Shown here one piece after another: positions 46,540 to 56,753 of a stretch of 64,000 nucleotides of DNA. The DNA is from Cervus elaphus (lineage: Eukaryota; Chordata; Mammalia; Artiodactyla; Cervidae): the NCBI RefSeq assembly GCF_910594005.1, contig NC_057829.1, positions 62,975,001 to 63,039,000 on the forward strand, given 5' to 3'. Position numbers and translations under genes: made by a program. The notes under the pieces were generated by a model. The model worked only from the letters and a program-made list of their open reading frames with translations. It was not told the origin of the DNA and searched no databases. Each line of letters begins with the position of its first letter. Within the stretch, counting starts at the first letter, position 1.

Positions 46540-46930
46540 GCAGTAATTCTCAGACTTCAGTGTGGCTGTGCAACACCTGGAGTTCTTATTACAATGCAGA
46601 TTCTGACTCAGTGGGCTTCCCAGGTGGCACAGAGGTAAAGAATCCTCCTGCCAATGCAGGAGACATGAGATGGGTGTTTGGTCTCTGGGTGTGAATGATC
46701 CCCTGGTGTAGGAAGTGGTAACCTGGTCCAGTATTCTTGCCTAGAAAATTCCAGTGACAGAGGAGCTTGGCCGGCTACAGTCCATGGGGACACAAAGAGT
46801 CAGACACGACTGAGTGACAGAGCATGCAAGTTTTCTGAGTCAATAACTGGTCTGGGGTGGGGCCCAAGAGTCTGCATTTCTAACATCTCCCAAGTGGTGC
46901 TGATGCTGCTGGTTTGGACCACAGTTTGAA
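46540..46930 (+). mobile_element. MER5A-like hAT MITE, split by a Bov-tA
   Basis: Left half 'gcagtaattctcagacttcagtgtggctgtgcaacacctggag' and right half 'ctggtctggggtggggcccaagagtctgcatttctaacatctcccaagtggtgctgatgctgctggtttggaccac' are the two ends of a MER5A-type element. They are separated by the SINE at 46613-46832. Confidence 0.8.
46613..46832 (+). mobile_element. Bov-tA SINE
   Basis: Head 'gggcttcccaggtggcacagaggtaaagaatcctcctgccaatgcagg', end 'gggacacaaagagtcagacacgactgagtgacagagcatgcaag'. A 12-bp TSD with two differences, TTCTGACTCAGT / TTCTGAGTCAAT, is at 46601-46612 and 46833-46844. Confidence 0.94.
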
Positions 46931-47594
46931 TAAAAAGGTAGTCAGGGTTTTCAAGGATTTAATACAACAGTATCTGGTGTATTAAACATTGGCAGATGGA
47001 AGGTTTTCAGTTAGTGCTCATCCATTCAATTTTCATCATCCTTACCCCACACAATATATTATATAAAACACTATGTATAGAGAGCTCTGATTCCTCTGAG
47101 GATTTGAGAGTTTTAGACAGCCAAAATTGAATTCTAATAACATTAACATCTCACGTTCTTTTCTTCTAAAAAGAAAAGAGATATGGAAAGGAAAAATGGT
47201 TAGATTGGTTGGGAATACTGGAAAGTCCTCCCTAGAAAATGGTTGTGTTTTTGACCATAGGAACCTTTCAGACAGTAATCACTGAGAGACTGATAGAGCA
47301 ACTGAATACTTGGGAACAATGGTTACAGCTACCATTTGGCTTCAGTTTACACCTTTTTCATGACTTTTGCCAAGGAAGGAAATTATTCAAAGACAATAAA
47401 TACATTTTTTCATCTCATAGTAGTATGTATACAAGTCAAGAATATGTAGGGAGAAAAACAACAGTTTCAAAGAGGCACCATTCCATTCACGTACTATGCC
47501 GGTCATTCTGAAAGATTCTACAACATATTGAATATTTAGAAATCTGACTTCCATAAAAATGATAAATAATAATTGTAACCAAAACATATTAAAC
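46931..47594. other. Single-copy DNA
   Basis: Nothing recognised. A 90-codon plus frame at 47239-47511 has no motif. Confidence 0.3.
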
Positions 47595-47692
47595 ACTCAT
47601 GATTTTAAGTGTTAAAGGCTTTATACATGCATTATTTCACTTATCCTCACAATAATTCTACATGGTGGGAATGAATATGATACCTAAGACCC
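47595..47692 (-). mobile_element. MIR SINE fragment, antisense
   Basis: 'ggctttatacatgcattatttcacttatcctcacaataattctacatggtgggaatgaatatgatacc' fits antisense MIR. Confidence 0.65.
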
Positions 47693-47699
47693 ATTCCCA

Positions 47700-48075
47700 T
47701 CTTGGAACCTTTGATCTAGTTTCTCCTTTGCCTACAACACACTTCCTCATGGTATCAACTTGGCTAATTTTCTCAACTTTTTCACATCTTTGGTCAAATC
47801 TCACCTTCTCATAGATCACTCTGTTTAATACTGCAGTTGGCCTCCTCCCTACTTCATTTCAACTTTTGACCTTTTATAATATAAATTTTGTTATATTTAT
47901 TGTTTATTGCCTTTCTACCTACCCATCTTTTCTACCTTCCAACCAATCCCTATTTCCCTGCCAGAATCTAAGCTCCATAAGGACAGGGATTTTTGTATGT
48001 TTTGTTTACTGATCTATCTCAAGAAACTGAAACAGTGCTTGGCACAGGGTTAAAAAAACATTTTTAATGAATACT
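47700..48075 (+). mobile_element. L2 LINE 3' end
   Basis: 'catctttggtcaaatctcaccttctcatagatcactctgtttaa', 'tattgtttattgcctttctacct', 'agaatctaagctccataaggacagggatttttgtatgttttgtttactgatctatctcaa' and 'cagtgcttggcacagggtt' reproduce the L2 3' end in order. Confidence 0.88.
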
Positions 48076-48624
48076 TATTTTACAGATGCAAAAACAAACA
48101 GTGCAGTCAAATGACTTGTACAAGATAATTAAGCATTAGAGTCAGAATTCAAAATCAGACAGTCTGACCCCAGACTAGTACAACACTTGCTTAAGAGAAG
48201 AATAAAGAGAGGGTCAAGAATTTCTACATGTAACCTGGCACCCAGACTCTTTGATTTTCCATGTAGTTACAAGATGGATAGCTAGACCCAACCAGCACCT
48301 CTCCAGGGTGAGCCTCAGGGTGATTCAGACAAGGACAATCAGGACCTGGCACAATGATAGAGGGGTGATCTTAGAATTTCAAGCTTAATAAGTCCCCATA
48401 TGCAGCCATTTAACATCCATACAGGTGGCAGCACCCTTGATATAATGTACATCATGTGCTTGGGCAGCTTTAATGAATGGCAGATGTTATTATCTATGTG
48501 TAAGCCCTAGATCGGCATTTCTCAAACTTTCCCTCCTTAGGCAGAAGAGACCCCTGTGAGAACCTGGAAATAATGCCATATTTAGCCTTCTTTGTGGTTT
48601 ATGTATATGTATGTGCTCTGACCA
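48076..48624. other. Unassigned DNA
   Basis: The right end (48530-48610) may be part of a MIR or hAT remnant. Nothing firm. Confidence 0.3.
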
Positions 48625-48935
48625 AGGAGATCAAATAGTCAATCCTAAAGGAAATCAATCCTGAATATTCATTGGAAGGACTGATGCTAAAGCTGAAGCT
48701 CCAATACCTTGGCCACCTGATGCAAAGAGCCAACTCATTAGAAAAGCCTCTGATGTTGGGAAAGATTGAAGGCAGGAGAAGAGAGTGACAGAAGATGAGA
48801 TGGTTGAATGGCATCACTGACTCAATGGCCATGAGGTTGAGCAAACTCCAGGAGATAGTGGAGGACAGGGAAGCCTTGCATGCTGCAGTCCATGGGGTCG
48901 CAGTTGGACATGACTGAGTGACTGAACTGAACTTA
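48625..48935 (+). mobile_element. BovB LINE 3' fragment
   Basis: 'aaggagatcaaatagtcaatcctaaaggaaatcaatcctgaatattcattggaaggactgatgctaaagctgaagctcc' through 'gactgagtgactgaactgaa'. About 310 bp. The variant is close to the copy at 58980-59297 (both carry 'ctgaatattc'). Confidence 0.93.
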
Positions 48936-48937
48936 CA

Positions 48938-49040
48938 AACAAAGACACTGAGGCTCAATGAGGTCCTGAGAAACAGACAGTAGGTGCTAAGGACCTGAAC
49001 TCAGTCTGTCAGGCAGCAAACCCATGCACTGGAACACTTC
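48938..49040 (-). mobile_element. MIR-like fragment, antisense
   Basis: 'caaacaaagacactgaggctcaatgaggtcctgagaaacagacagtaggtgctaaggacctgaactcagtctgtcaggc' resembles antisense MIR. Confidence 0.6.
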
Positions 49041-49132
49041 TGTAAAGAACTCAACACAGAGCTTGACACCAGAAAAGGCCCAATTAAATAAAATACACCC
49101 TTATAGGTGTGCGTGTGTATAATCTTCACTTT

Positions 49133-49242
49133 TTCCCCCCTTGGTCATATTGCACGACTTGCAAGATCCCTGAGCAGGGATTGAACCCCAGGCTAGGCAA
49201 TGAAAGTGTGGGCTCGAAACCACTGGACCACTGGGAATTTCC
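49133..49242 (-). mobile_element. CHR-type SINE fragment with perfect TSD
   Basis: 110 bp antisense SINE head: 'gatccctgagcagggattgaacccca ... aaccactggaccactgggaatttcc'. A perfect 12-bp TSD, AATCTTCACTTT, is at 49121-49132 and 49243-49254. Confidence 0.88.
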
Positions 49243-49254
49243 AATCTTCACTTT

Positions 49255-49558
49255 CTTAAAATGGAGCTTCTTTGATTCTTCAACTCTATTTTAGAAAGAT
49301 CTTTTTTTCCCTCTTTCTTTTTCTCTAATTGTTTTGTGTCAAGCTCCATGTTATTCATGGCTCCCTTTCCTCCTTATCCTTTCCTTTTTAAATGATCTGC
49401 AGCAGACATTTATCTAGGCATAGCTCTCTCTGGGGCCCACAAAGATTTGCTTCCATTGTCATTCTTATTTCCTCTACCAGGAGCACCTCTCCCTTTCTAC
49501 CTTCTCTTCCAGAAGAAGAATAGGCATGGCTTATAGAAGTGATCACTAGAGGGATAAA
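49255..49558. other. Pyrimidine-rich single-copy DNA
   Basis: Several T/C-rich runs. No repeat family recognised. Confidence 0.3.
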
Positions 49559-49559
49559 C

Positions 49560-49700
49560 TCTTTGCTAACTAGAAGACCACTAAGCTCCTCATGGGGAAG
49601 ACTCCTGTCTCATTTTTTCTCCCGAGTCTATCTTTAACATTTAGCACAATGCCTAGTATAATACATGCTCGATAAATATCTCTTGAATGAATTAATAAAC
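49560..49700 (+). mobile_element. L2-like 3' tail
   Basis: 'ctaagctcctcatggggaagactcctgtctc' and 'agcacaatgcctagtataatacatgctcgataaatatctcttgaatgaatt' follow the L2 3' end. Confidence 0.7.
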
Positions 49701-49794
49701 AAAACACAACAGGTTTACCTCACAGAACCACTCAGTTTCTTCCTTTGATTGAAAAGGCTATAAGCAAAAGACTTGAAGCGTCCACACAGTGCTA

Positions 49795-49875
49795 TTGGGG
49801 TTGGCCAAAAAGTTCGTCTGGGTTCTCTGTAAGATGTTAAAAAAAAAACCCAAGCTAACATTTTGACCAATCCAA
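49795..49875. mobile_element. Mariner-type MITE (81 bp)
   Basis: Near-palindromic element starting TTGGGGTTGGCCAAAAAGTT and ending ACATTTTGACCAATCCAA. The ends are imperfect inverted repeats. TA dinucleotides flank it (49793-49794 and 49876-49877), as expected for Tc1/mariner insertion. It matches the short internally deleted mariner family common in cetartiodactyls. Confidence 0.9.
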
Positions 49876-50004
49876 TATAAAAATGTTCAGTAATAGAATA
49901 GGTGCTAAACACTTTCAGACACTTTCAGAAACAGAGAGATTGGGAAGGGTCACAGAAAGACAGAAGAGGAAAGGAAAAGGGAACTCAACACTTCATGAGG
50001 GCTC

Positions 50005-50225
50005 AGTATGTTGTTGTGTGCACTGTACAAAGTGCTTTTCATGCATTACCTCATTTAATTTTAATAACAGCTTTGTGAAGTAGACATTAGCCCTACTTTA
50101 TAGATGGGAAAACAGCTCTGAAAGATTTAGTTTCTTCCCAAGGCCACAAACTATTCTTAAGAATCAGAGGGATTTTCCCAAGCCTGTTTGACTTCAGAGT
50201 CCTTGTTCTTTCTACCAAACTATAA
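50005..50225 (-). mobile_element. MIR SINE, antisense
   Basis: 'gcattacctcatttaattttaataacagctttgtgaagtagacattagccctactttatagatgggaaaacagctctgaaagatttag' and 'ccaaggccacaaactattc' make a nearly complete antisense MIR. Confidence 0.85.
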
Positions 50226-50948
50226 GCTGCAACACTAGAAGTTCTTCACTTCCAAAATAGTGTTTTAAATAAGTTTTAACACTCTTGTGAATCACATTGC
50301 TTTTTTCTCCATTTTCTTGGTAAATAAAGTTTGCATTCATTAGCACTCTTTTCTCTAAAACTGATTACCTATGTGATGGATTCTTTCAGCTTTTTCCTTT
50401 AAGCAGAATTGTTGCTTACCAAGTCACTCTAATGTCCAATCACCTCTGGAAATGTTCATGAATTTTCAAATAGATACTATTCTCAGGATCATTTTGCTCA
50501 CATTTACTTACATTGTGGGCAAACCCATAGTTGCTCTTGTGATGAATTTTTTAAATGTCCATTTTTATGCCTTTAAATATAGCCAAAAGTCTAAATTATA
50601 CACTTGATCTCTTAAAATTGATCTATTTAAGCCTACAGCTATTTTATATGCACCGTATTTCATTTTCTTACAACAGCAGAAGTGAGGAATGAGGTATATA
50701 AATGCAGACCAAGACCAAAAAGAGAAAAATGCTGACTTTCTTAGAGGAGAGGAAAACTTCTTGAAAATTAGATGACTTAAAGCTCTGTCTTTGATTACAA
50801 GAGGCAGGAATTTTCTAAAGGCTAACTACCAAGAAAATTTTTCTTGCTTCTTTTATCCCATTGCCATGTCGGAAGAGAAGCTACTGAATAAAGTTTTATG
50901 CCAAAAAATTCAGTGATGAATGTATTCTTAGAGAGTAGGCAGTCATCC
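50226..50948. other. Single-copy AT-rich DNA
   Basis: No repeat or gene recognised. Confidence 0.3.
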
Positions 50949-50949
50949 T

Positions 50950-51115
50950 CTGTGGTTCTCAAGTTCAGAGAGCATCAGAATTACGTGGAGGGTGTGCTAG
51001 ACCAGATTGTTGGGTCTTGATTCAGTCAGTCTGGAATGGGACTTGAGAATGTGCATTTCTCATAAGCTCCCAGGTGGTGCTGCTGCTGGTGGTGGTCTAG
51101 AAGCTGTATGCTGAG
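50950..51115 (+). mobile_element. MER5A-like hAT MITE
   Basis: 'tgtggttctcaagttcagagagcatcagaattacgtggag' and 'ctggaatgggacttgagaatgtgcatttctcataagctcccaggtggtgctgctgctgg' match both halves. Confidence 0.78.
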
Positions 51116-51172
51116 TGTGCTCTCAGGAATTTAAGTGCTCACAAGCTAACTGCTCAATCAGAAGAATCCAGG

Positions 51173-51245
51173 GCAGTAGTTCTCAGTCCTTACTAAATGT
51201 CAGAATCATGTAATAAATTTCAAAATACTGATGTCTGGACTACAT
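51173..51245 (+). mobile_element. Second MER5A-like fragment
   Basis: 'gcagtagttctcagtccttactaaatgtcagaatcatgtaa' is the 5' half of a further MER5A-like copy. Confidence 0.55.
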
Positions 51246-51321
51246 AGCTGTAATTTTTTATTGTTTGTCTCTGATGAGGCCTAAGCATAGAGAACATTTG
51301 GGTTTGCCAAACTTGATAAAT

Positions 51322-51547
51322 GGGGCTTCCCAGGTGGTGCAAGTGGTAAAGAATGTGCTTGCCAATGCAGGAGATGCAAGAGACATGGGTTCTATCCCTG
51401 GGTCAGAAAGATCCCCTGGAGTAAGAAATGGCAACCCACTCCAGTATTCTTGCCTGAAAAATTCCATGGACAGAGGAGCCTGGTGAGCTACAGTCCATGG
51501 GGTTGCAAAAGAGTCAGACAGAACTGAGCACATATGTGTTCATATAT
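51322..51547 (+). mobile_element. Bov-tA SINE with perfect TSD
   Basis: Complete head and body ('gggcttcccaggtggtgcaagtggtaaagaatgtgc' to 'gagtcagacagaactgagcac'). A perfect 12-bp TSD, AACTTGATAAAT, is at 51310-51321 and 51548-51559. Confidence 0.96.
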
Positions 51548-51559
51548 AACTTGATAAAT

Positions 51560-52050
51560 ATTAACATTAACTTCATATTTTTAAATTAATCTTTAAATTT
51601 TCTGTTATTAAAAATAATCCTAGAGGATCAAAAAGGCAGATAGCAGGATTTCAAGTCAAATATGGTGGTTTAAAAATGCATTTCCTAAGCTCACTCCCAA
51701 AATCCCAATGAAACAATGGTAAGGGGACCAAAAGAAAAAAGAGAGAGAGAGAGAGGAAGGTCTTAACCCAGAAGGTCTAAGAGAACAGGACAGGAAAATA
51801 CCACAGTAAAAATGTTGATATTAGAAAACAGAAGGAAGAGTGGTAACTGACTTAGCTAACCGGAGAAGGCTGAATTTTACACCTGTGAATCCTTTCAGGG
51901 AAACCCAGAAGCAGGCTGCTTCTTGCTGTGGAACCCTATAAAGTTTCAGAAGCTGGAAGCACCAGGTGCCTTTGAGAATAGGAGAGAAAAGGGGCTGAAA
52001 CAAGAATATTGAGAAACAACCTGACTTTCTGATGCCTACCCTCACTCTAC
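51560..52050. other. Single-copy DNA
   Basis: A short (GA)n lies at about 51742-51757. A 74-codon minus frame (51821-52045) has no motif. Confidence 0.35.
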
Positions 52051-52463
52051 ATCTGTGGTTATCAGAGTATGGTCCAGGGACTCCTGGGAGTCCCCAAGAT
52101 CCTGGAAGTCCGTGAAATAAAAGGTATTTTCATAATAACATGATGACAATTATTTGCCGTTTTCACTCTCACTTTCTCATAAGAGTCAGTATAACATGTG
52201 ACAATGTCATTGCCCTGATATAATGGAATGTGTACTTATTTATTCTTGTTTTCTAGATTTTTCTATGATATTTTTGGGTATAAATATGTATGTTTTCAGA
52301 GGTTAACTCAACTTGTTCTCAATACTTCTACTGTGTTATTACAAGCTATTTTTAGTGTAACCTTAAAATCATCCAATAAGTTATTTTGAAATTCTAATGT
52401 TTTTCTTATGCATATATGAAAGTAAGAACATTTTTGTCTTATTTTGCAAATAGCATTTCAAAA

Positions 52464-52514
52464 TTATTTTGAAGACTTCTCTAAATTTAAAATCTAGAGA
52501 AGTCTTCAAAATAA
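52464..52514. repeat. Perfect 20-bp inverted repeat (hairpin, 11-nt loop)
   Basis: Left arm TTATTTTGAAGACTTCTCTA (52464-52483), loop 52484-52494, right arm the exact reverse complement at 52495-52514. It lies inside the old hAT element, whose other sequence is heavily diverged. The perfect pairing therefore stands out. Confidence 0.95.
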
Positions 52515-52657
52515 CTTTATTTTTTAAGTTGTTTTTTTTTTTAACAATCTACTGCTTTTTATTTTTGGCATACATTTTGATTTGGAGACAATACTCATGA
52601 TTATTATTTAAACTTGTTTCAGATAACTAGATTATCAGTTGGTTCATTGGTTTCTCC

Positions 52658-54653
52658 TTTTTTTTTTTTTTTTTTTTTATTAGTTGGAGGCAAATTACTT
52701 CACAACATTTCAGTGGGTTTTGTCATACATTGATATGAATCAGCCATGGATTTACACGTATTCCCCATCCCGATCCCCCCTCCCACCTCCCTCTCCACCC
52801 GATTCCTCTGGGTCTTCCCAGTGCACCAGGCCCGAGCACTTGTCTCATGCATCCCACCTGGGCTGGTGATCTGTTTCACCATAGATAGTGTACATGCTGT
52901 TCTTTTGAAATATCCCACCCTCACATTCTCCCACAGAGTTCAAAAGTCTGTTCTGTATTTCTGTGTCTCTTTTTCTGTTTTGCATATAGGGTTATCGTTA
53001 CCATCTTTCTAAATTCCATATATATGTGTTAGTATGCTGTAATGTTCTTTATCTTTCTGGCTTACTTCACTCTGTATAATGGGCTCCAGTTTCATCCATC
53101 TCATTAGGACTGGTTCAAATGAATTCTTTTTAACAGCTGAGTAATATTTCATGGTGTATATGTACCACAGCTTCCTTCTCCATTCATCTGCTGATGGGCA
53201 TCTAGGTTGCTTCCATGTCCTGGCTATTATAAACAGTGCTGCGATGAACATTGGGGTGCACGTGTCTCTTTCAGATCTGGTTTCCTCAGTGTGTATGCCC
53301 AGAAGTGGGATTGCTGGGTCATATGGCAGTTCTATTTCCAGTTTTTTAAGAAATCTCCACACTGTTTTCCATAGCGGCTGTACTAGTTTGCATTCCCACC
53401 AACAGTGTAAGAGGGTTCCCTTTTCTCCACACCCTCTCCAGCATTTATTGCTTGTAGACTTTTGGATAGCAGCCATCCTGACTGGCGTGTAATGGTACCT
53501 CATTGTGGTTTTGATTTGCATTTCTCTAATAATGAGTGATGTTGAGCATCTTTTCATGTGTTTGTTAGCCATCTGTATGTCTTCTTTGGAGAAATGTCTG
53601 TTTAGTTCTTTGGCCCATTTTTTGATTGGGTCATTTATTTTTCTGGAATTGAGCTGCAGGAGTTGCTTGTATATTTTTGAGATTAATCCTTTGTCTGTTT
53701 CTTCATTTGCTATTATTTTCTCCCAATCTGAGGGCTGTCTTTTCACCTTACTTATAGTTTCCTTTGTAGTGCAAAAGCTTTTAATTTAATTAGGTCCCAT
53801 ATGTTTAGTTTTGCTTTTATTTCCAATATTCTTGGAGGTGGGTTATAGAGGATCTTGCTGTGATTTATGTCGGAGAGTGTTTTGCCTATGTTCTCCTCTA
53901 GGAGTTTTCTAGTTTCTGGTCTTACATTTTGATCTTTAATCCATTTTGAGTTTATTTTTGTGTATGGTGTTAGAAAGTGTTCTAGTTTCATTCTTTTACA
54001 AGTGGTTGACCAGTTTTCCCAGCACCACTTGTTAAAGAGGTTGTCTTTTTTCCATTGTATATCCTTGCCTCCTTTGTCAAAGATAAGGTGTCCATAGGTT
54101 CGTGGATTTATCTCTGGGCTTTCTATTCTGTTCCATTGATCTATATTTCTGTCTTTGTGCCAGTACCATACTGTCTTGATGACTGTGGCTTTGTAGTAGA
54201 GTCTGAAGCCAGGCAGGTTGATTCCTCCAGTTCCATTCTTCTTTCTCAAGATTACTTTGGCTATTCGAGGTTTTTTGTATTTCCATACAAATTGTGAAAT
54301 TCTTTGTTCTAGTTCTGTGAAAAATACCGTTGGTAGCTTGATAGGGATTGCATTGAATCTATAGATTGCTTTGGGTAGAATAGCCATTTTGACAATATTG
54401 ATTCTTCCAATCCATGAACACGATATGTTTCTCCATCTGTTTGTGTCCTCTTTGATTTCTTTCATCAGTGTTTTATAGTTTTCTATGTATAGGTCTTTTG
54501 TTTCTTTAGGTAGATATACTCCTAAGTATTTTATTCTTTTTGTTGCAATGGTGAATGGTATTGTTTCCTTAATTTCTCTTTCTGTTTTTTCATTGTTAGT
54601 ATATAGGAATGCAAGGGATTTCTGTGTGTTAATTTTATATCCTGCAACTTTAC
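52658..54653 (-). mobile_element. Bovine-type L1, 5'-truncated (copy 3), young
   Basis: Antisense L1 with a 21-bp uninterrupted poly-T (52658-52678), complete 3' terminus, 3'UTR and ORF2 C-terminal half. Nearly identical to copy 2. Its 5' truncation falls only about 35 bp short of that of copy 2. It inserted within the hAT element next to an older L1 3' end. No clear TSD. Confidence 0.95.
53009..54653 (-). pseudogene. L1 ORF2 C-terminal half with one frameshift
   Basis: Two long frames, 54653-53752 and 53746-53009, are the same protein broken by a single-base deletion near 53778-53790 ('aagcttttaatttaattag' versus 'aagcttttaagtttcattag' in copy 2). Readable parts include [40 protein letters not shown] and [18 protein letters not shown], and the frame ends HIYGI. 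Endonuclease and RT active-site segments are absent. Confidence 0.92.
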
Positions 54654-54845
54654 AGTTTTTTATTTTATATTGGAGTATAGCTGATAAAGAATGTTGTGAT
54701 AGTTTCAGGTAGACAGGAAAGGGACTCAGCCATACATATACATGTATCCACTCTCCCCCAAACTCCCCTCCCATCCAAGCTGCCATGTAACATTGAGCAG
54801 AGTTCCCTGTGCTATATAATATGTCCTTGTTGGTTATCTATTTAA
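54654..54845 (-). mobile_element. Older L1 3'UTR fragment
   Basis: 'ttttttattttatattggagtatagctgataaagaatgttgtgatagtttcaggtagacaggaaagggactcagccatacatatacatg' and 'gagttccctgtgctatataatatgtccttgttggttatctattt' are the antisense 3' end of an older L1 family. Related sense ends occur at 58.3 and 63.5 kb. Confidence 0.85.
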
Positions 54846-54879
54846 AGTACATCAGGCTATACATAAATTTAGAAAAGCA

Positions 54880-56360
54880 TCTTAAAGAATAGGTTATCAT
54901 ACTGCACCAACTAGAAAGATACACAAGATAGCTAAAAGACTCATAGAGGCTGATATTGCTGAATACCTGCTAGATGAAAAGTCACTAAAAGTCAGTAAAA
55001 GAAATCACCCCAGGCTATTTCTTAACAACACACATTAAATTAAAAATTTAGCTGCAATCATGAAGACAAAGTTAATATCTCTGGATATTAATATTTCAAT
55101 ATCTACAGACATAGCCTTTTCTTCTATCTATCCAACTTTAACAACAACTAATCATTGATAAATATATTCTTTCATGTGACTGGCAGTAAAATATCCTTGG
55201 TATATTGGCATTAAACACAAATGCTTGGTACTAAATACAAATGGTGATTAAATAAAGTGTTAAATAATTTATTTGACTCTCATGGTTTGTACTGAGAAAA
55301 CTACTTGACACTTGGACTGATGGTACAAAAGCAACAGTGAGCCAAAGAGCTTAATACAAATCAAGGCAGGAACATCAAATTGTGCTGGTGGTCAAGTCAC
55401 ATACTTACAATAAAACAAAATGTCAGTTTTACTTAATAATTCCCTTGATAGAGCAATAAAAATTATAAATTTTATTAAATTTTAACCTCTGAGTATACAT
55501 TTTAAAAACATTCTAATTGAGAAGTATTCCTAAAAGATGTCACTTTCACAGCTAATTATGATAATGGTTGTCTCAAGGATAAACAGTTAATGATTGTTTA
55601 GGTTGCAAACTGAATTGGTCATTTTTTTCATGAAGCAAAATTTTTACTTGAAAGAGTGACTGACAGACAAATTATGGTTATTCAGATGGGTATTTAGAAG
55701 ACATTTTTCTCAAAATGAAAAAAAATAAGTCTGTCACCTCAAGGTAAACAACTGATAGAACTTGTTGGTGATTATAAAGTTTGAACTGTTAAGTGAAAAT
55801 TAGAATTTTAGAATATTTGTGTCTGCCACGATAAGGTTGTCAGCTTCCCAAAACTTAAAGACTTTTTCTGATTAGGTCAGGGGTGATATTAATAAATGTG
55901 CTTTTTGATTTTTCATAATAAAATGTGTCAACATGTGTTACAACCTAACAAAACAGTATTTTACAAATGATTAATGCATGATGTTAAAATCATTCTTGGG
56001 TAAAAGATACAGTCAAAATGCAAAATCAGAAAATTTATGCATCAGAATATGAGAAGTTCATAGATAAGGCTTCATAATACATCCACATTGCAACTAACCT
56101 TTAAGAAGCTATCATTTATTGAATTTTGGTATAGTATCTGAGAACAGCCACAATAATTTGAAAAAGGCTATTTAAATACTCCTCCCTTTTTAAGCTACAT
56201 ACCTCTGTGAGGGCAAATTGTGTGCATAATCTTAAGCCAAACAATACATTGCCACAAAACATGAAAGATTAGGATAAGAATCCACACATCTTCAATTAAG
56301 CTAGGTATTAAAGAGATTTTCAAGAATATAAAATAACACCACTCTTCTCACTAACTTTTT
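54880..56360 (+). pseudogene. hAT transposase fossil
   Basis: Short peptides from broken frames fit a hAT transposase. HKIAKRLIEADIAEYLLDEK lies near 54920-54990. A segment near 55640-55690 has 'cttgaaagagtgactgacagacaaattatggttattcag'. The C-terminal dimerisation-like region near 56095-56215 includes TFKKLSFIEFWYSI, then a stop and PPFLSYIPL. Frames are interrupted by many stops and indels. The sequence resembles the transposase group from which domesticated ZBED-type genes arose. This copy shows no sign of preservation. Confidence 0.55.
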
Positions 56361-56520
56361 TGGTTTTTTGGAAAATATAGTTATTTTATAAAAAATACAT
56401 AATTTGTGGTAGATAGTAAAGAATTTATTTTAAAATAAATGTTTTTAAAGTTTCTATTTTAATTCTAATACAGTGGGTATCTATAAATATGATCCACTAT
56501 GCTACATAGTTGAGAAACTG

Positions 56521-56752
56521 TCCCATTCCCAAGACAGCAGAGCATTGGAGGTTGAGCTAAAGTCAAGACCATCAAACAGTGGGGGTGAAACAAGAGGAGT
56601 GAGTGAAAGGCTACATACTAAACAATGAGATACACAGCTCCTTTCTTAGATGTGAGGGTGCTAGCAGATTTATACTGCCAGGTTGTCAGTAGAGAGAATT
56701 CTTTTCTGGAAAAATTAAATTGCACATGAGAAAGGACCAACAGATAAGAACA
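56521..56752. other. Single-copy DNA
   Basis: No feature recognised. Confidence 0.3.
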
Positions 56753-56753
56753 G

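Larger units (their letters stand above)
52053..56520 (+). mobile_element. Decayed hAT DNA transposon, interrupted by LINEs
   Basis: The left end, 'ctgtggttatcagagtatggtccagggactcctgggagtccccaagatcctgg', has the hAT-like terminal motif. The right end, 'agttgagaaactg' at 56520, is its approximate inverted partner. The body at about 54870-56360 carries a fossil transposase. The interruption (52658-about 54845) is an L1 plus an older L1 3' end. Old, immobile and rearranged. Subfamily not named. Confidence 0.65.
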
